NCBI GenBank assembly: GCA_000787465.1
Contig: JSYX01000004.1
Span: forward strand, 1 to 64,000
Source of the DNA: Thermomucor indicae-seudaticae
Taxonomy: Eukaryota; Mucoromycota; Mucoromycetes; Mucorales; Lichtheimiaceae
Direction of reading: 5' to 3'
DNA: 64,000 nucleotides
Each line of letters starts with the position of its first letter. Position 1 is the stretch's first letter. The position numbers and the translations under genes were made by a program. Below, in pieces: positions 60,845 through 64,000 of the stretch. Under the pieces are notes generated by a model. The model was not told the DNA's origin, did no database searches, and saw only the letters and a program-made list of their open reading frames with translations.

Positions 60845-62140
60845 TCATATAACTCTTTGTTTATATTCATCGATTGTTTTTCTCCTTCGTTGTATCTTGC
60901 CCTTTCGACTGGATTGCACCCGATACTTTTTTCCTTGTACGTCTCTGAATCCAATATAAACACACATACACACCGGTTGACCAGAAAGCAGAAATGTGGT
61001 TGCTAATCGCTATTATCCAGAAACCTTGTTGCTACTAGTAATTCCAATCTACAATTGCCAAAGACTAGATGCTTCTGCCTGCAGAGATTTGTGGAGCTGC
61101 TGAAAACATTGATATTACGGTTTGGGGCGTATGGGTCTTGGTTGCATCGACCTTTTTGTATTGTTTAGACGGTAAGGCACAACGACAAGAGGAGAGGTCG
61201 GCCGTTGCAAGACTGGCGGCTGCGGTTGTGGAGGTGGAGGTGGGCGAGGTAAAATCTTGCGATGCTTTGTAGGCGGCAACGGCTGCTGATTGCCTGGTGT
61301 TGTCGAAGGCGAAGGCGAAGGCGGCGGCTGTGATTGAGAAGGCGAAGCGAATCTACAAGAGAACCATTGAAGAGGGACAATAATGGGTGCAGGAAATATT
61401 ACAACGGGTTGCGGCTGTAGGGAGGGCAGTATACGGCGTGGAGACGATTTTGAGGATGGAGACGGCAATTCAGAATCACGTTTCCGTTTAGGAGCTACAG
61501 ACACCGTGATTGGAACTGGTGCTGGTGCTGGTGCTGCTGGGCGCGGCAGAATCTCCCTGGGCTTTGACCGACGAGGTGACAGTTTGACCTTGTCATGCAT
61601 AAACAGAGTGGGTAGGTTAACGTGTGTTGAGCAGGAGGAAAAAAAGCGGAAAAGTTCAAAGTCAAATTACCCGGAACAAATCAGAACGCCAATAGCAGTT
61701 TGAGTAACACTTTAGGTTATTTACAATGGTGAACAGCGCCATTGAGTTGGGATAGACTCACACTATAATATCAGTCAAGAAAAATTTCAATGGCACGGAA
61801 GAAGGCCGCCATTGCTAAAACGGACTTCTTTCCGTCATCTTGGTGCTTGAGGCTAGGATTTCTGAAGAACCCGTTCATTTCGGACTAGGTTTTCGGTGTC
61901 CATCTCTTGGAAAAGCGCGAAATGTTTATTTCAACAACACGAACGCATTGTCAAAAAACAGTACATATCAGATTAGCATTACCTGCATGCTACGATAGTC
62001 AATTGGCTATGGAGAGTCAAATCCCATCAGCAAGTTAAAACAGATGGTCTTCCTTCCAAGCAGCAAGTAATCACGCAGGAAGATGACAACACCACTGAGT
62101 TTTAAAAAGAACGACCTCTTTCTTTTCCCTTCTTTGCACA
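60845..62140. other. Region between the protease and the lipid kinase
   Basis: It contains one doubtful proline-rich frame at 61115-61600 and the promoter of the lipid kinase. No RNA gene was recognised. Confidence 0.4.
61115..61600 (-). CDS. Possible proline-rich protein
   Basis: An open frame of 161 codons starts with ATG and is rich in Pro, Ser and Arg. It contains three copies of a short motif (PREILPRP, PRRILPSL, HRKILPRP) linked by proline runs, which resembles a disordered ligand for SH3 or WW domains. A chance low-complexity frame is possible, since the complementary strand is GGC/GGT-rich. The repeated motif speaks for a real protein. Confidence 0.4.
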   Translation of the reverse strand: MHDKVKLSPRRSKPREILPRPAAPAPAPVPITVSVAPKRKRDSELPSPSSKSSPRRILPSLQPQPVVIFPAPIIVPLQWFSCRFASPSQSQPPPSPSPSTTPGNQQPLPPTKHRKILPRPPPPPQPQPPVLQRPTSPLVVVPYRLNNTKRSMQPRPIRPKP

Positions 62141-63571
62141 ATGGCTTTCTCGGCACACGCTATCAGAGAAAGCGACAAGGCCAAGGTCGTTTTAAGTCTT
62201 GACGAGGGTCACATAAAGATCGATGCAGAGGGTGCAAAGCAGCAAGTAGTTCTGGAAAATCAGTATATCTATGGCTTGGATTGGTCCAAAGAGGAAAAGA
62301 AGCTCGAGATCCACTTCTGCGAAACCCTGGAGCAGCGACCAAGCGGATCGGAAAACAAGACGATATCCGATTTCCGCAACAGCGGCAAGACTGTCTGGCA
62401 GCGTGCTGTGAGGGTCTTTATATTGGAAGATAACGGAGACGAGGAATTTGTCAGCCAACTCAGGCAACGGGTTTTACCGAGCCGAGAGCCTGAGACGCGC
62501 GTCTTTGTGGTACTGAATCCATTTGCTGGTGGACGCCGGGCCGTGACCGAATGGCAAGAAATTGTGCAGCCCATGCTTTTCAAGGCCGGCTTTTCGGCTT
62601 CGAACATGAGCGTTACGCATACGTTGCCCAAGGGAGAGACGAGACTGCTTGCGGAGCAGCTCGGTCTTCGGATACTGCAGGGTTCTGAGCCAGCCATTGT
62701 GATCTGTATGGGTGGCGATGGTACGATTCACGAGGTTGTGAATGGCTTATCGGATGCATTCGAAAGACGGGCGCATGATGGTCAATCGCCACCCAGCTTT
62801 TTCTTGGGTATTGTGCCTAGCGGGTCAGGAAACGCTCTTTCACTCAGTCTCGACATTCAGAGCCCCGAGCACGCGGCGCTCAAGATCATTAAAGGACGCA
62901 CGCAGCCTCTGCGGTTGATGGATGTCGCCACGGGTTACGTGACGTCAGATCAGGAAAAATGGTACGAAGCTGTAAAGTATGACAAAGAACGACGGACGCG
63001 TATCTTGGTAGTGATGAGTTGGGGATTCCATGCGCAGATAGTGTCCAAGTCGAGGTACTTGAGATATTTTATGGGTAACCAACGGTTCAGTCTGGTGGCA
63101 CAAATTCTGTTCTTGTTCCTGAGCCAATATACCGGAGAACTCGTGATGAGGGGTGCAAAGCGCTATGAGCCGCGGAACAAGGCATTTCTGGAGGAGCAAA
63201 GTGAGATCGTCATTGGGGAGGACCAATTTACCTACTTTCTAATATCCAAGCAACACTCATTGGAACGTGGTTTCAAAATTGCGCCTTATGCGTCACCGTC
63301 GAGTCCAGAGATGGATGTGGTCATGATGCGTAGAGCCAGCAAAGAGCAGCTCAAAGCGGCAACGATCAAGGTGATTCAAGGCGGGCGACACGTGGATGAA
63401 GCCGGTGACATTGTGGAATATTACAAAACTTCTGAACTCCTGCTGCGAGTAAAAGAACAGGCAGAACTATGCCTTGATGGAGAAATCCACTCTTTGGCGG
63501 CTAAGGGAGTGGTACGAATTAAAATGATTGGTCCAGCTTCTGGAGAGCCTGATTTCGAAACATTTGTATAA
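62141..63571 (+). CDS. Sphingoid long-chain base / diacylglycerol kinase family enzyme
   Basis: An intronless gene of 476 codons. The catalytic fold contains FVVLNPFAGGRRA, ICMGGDGTIHEVVNGL (the GGDGT nucleotide site) and GIVPSGSGNALSLSL. The C-terminal part holds FKIAPYASPSSPEMDV and ELCLDGEIHSL, as in LCB4/LCB5-type sphingosine kinases. The N-terminal 120 residues look like a degenerate beta-rich domain without transmembrane segments. The enzyme should phosphorylate a lipid alcohol. Sphingoid base is the likelier substrate from overall layout, but this is inference. Confidence 0.9.
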   Translation: MAFSAHAIRESDKAKVVLSLDEGHIKIDAEGAKQQVVLENQYIYGLDWSKEEKKLEIHFCETLEQRPSGSENKTISDFRNSGKTVWQRAVRVFILEDNGDEEFVSQLRQRVLPSREPETRVFVVLNPFAGGRRAVTEWQEIVQPMLFKAGFSASNMSVTHTLPKGETRLLAEQLGLRILQGSEPAIVICMGGDGTIHEVVNGLSDAFERRAHDGQSPPSFFLGIVPSGSGNALSLSLDIQSPEHAALKIIKGRTQPLRLMDVATGYVTSDQEKWYEAVKYDKERRTRILVVMSWGFHAQIVSKSRYLRYFMGNQRFSLVAQILFLFLSQYTGELVMRGAKRYEPRNKAFLEEQSEIVIGEDQFTYFLISKQHSLERGFKIAPYASPSSPEMDVVMMRRASKEQLKAATIKVIQGGRHVDEAGDIVEYYKTSELLLRVKEQAELCLDGEIHSLAAKGVVRIKMIGPASGEPDFETFV

Positions 63572-63831
63572 CGCCCACGTCGCTTTGACACCTTTATTGC
63601 GGCGGGTGGGCTTTGCCTCAAAATGGTAAATAAGGGCATCCCTTAAAGCCAGCTGAGTTGGGAGCATCCGTGCGGGGGAGAAGGGGTAGACGGAGGGGAT
63701 GCGCCAAAGAAACTGTGGTAGCGGGACACAGGCAAACAAAATAAAGCTTCTTTTTATGGCTTGAATGACAGAATCCCCTTCTTTTATCTCTTTTTTCTCG
63801 TTTCCAACCGCCCACACTTTGCTCATTCCTA

Positions 63832-64000
63832 ATGTCAACGGATCTCGCGACACCTGTCCCCTTCCACCCAAAGAAACGCTTACGGTCGCTACGGAAAAAG
63901 CAACAAAAGCCTAATAACAATAACAATAATAACATGTCGCTCTTTTATTTCTCGGTGCTTTTGCCACAATCTTGTTCACGTGTATCTTTGATGACGAAAG
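63832..64000 (+). CDS. Possible 5' end of a gene running off the window
   Basis: An ATG at 63832 opens a frame without stop to the window end (56 codons). It begins STDLATPVPFHPKKRLRSLRKK, is followed by an Asn run, then a hydrophobic stretch FYFSVLLPQ. The layout would suit a type II membrane protein, but only a partial view exists and the minus-strand frame here is also open. Low confidence. Confidence 0.3.
   Translation, partial: MSTDLATPVPFHPKKRLRSLRKKQQKPNNNNNNNMSLFYFSVLLPQSCSRVSLMTK

Overview
This 64 kb window is nuclear DNA of a filamentous fungus, most likely an early-diverging one of the Mucoromycota (Mucorales-like). The genes are split by many short introns of about 50-80 bases with a ctaac-type branch site near a terminal AG. 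The protein families are fungal: Zn2Cys6 factor, Kin4-type kinase, FMP52, alternative NADH dehydrogenase, cerevisin-type protease. A decayed Fanzor/TnpB-type gene of a style I associate with Mucorales is also present. I found no bacterial operons, CRISPR array or tRNA. Exon joins were made by eye from GT-AG or GC-AG sites and reading frame, so internal boundaries may be off by a few bases.

Layout. 0.6-1.7 kb: TIP41-like TOR-pathway gene. 1.8-5.2 kb: 3' fragment of a KES1-like oxysterol-binding protein gene abutting a broken Fanzor-type nuclease gene. 6.6-7.5 kb: PEX11. 8.6-10.6 kb: MFS transporter, possibly damaged. 11-13.6 kb: glycogen-targeting PP1 subunit and a TALE homeobox gene. 16.4-20.2 kb: Kin4-like kinase. 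20.3-21.8 kb: exported helical protein. 22.7-24.5 kb: alternative NADH dehydrogenase. 25.9-32 kb: ribosomal protein L7 with an intronic C/D snoRNA, a U1 snRNA gene, a secreted protein and ribosomal protein L14. 32-39.9 kb: SMG6/EST1-like NMD nuclease and a DUSP-type ubiquitin protease, both on the minus strand. 42.2-43.6 kb: fructose-1,6-bisphosphatase. 44.3-48.2 kb: a single-pass membrane protein with outer Kelch repeats and an inner atypical kinase domain. 48.4-51.7 kb: FMP52-like protein and a DDHD phospholipase. 51.8-58.6 kb: Zn2Cys6 factor, Rab5-like GTPase, PEBP protein, Myb plus C2H2 factor, and a small membrane protein. 59.3-63.6 kb: subtilisin-like protease and a sphingoid-base/diacylglycerol kinase.

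The genes are ordinary independent units, not a metabolic cluster. The RNA-processing set (U1 snRNA, rRNA-methylation guide, NMD endonuclease, two ribosomal proteins) is noteworthy but probably coincidental. The most unusual items are the receptor-like Kelch-kinase, the Fanzor relic, the U1 and snoRNA genes in otherwise unannotated DNA, and a high share of GC-AG introns.
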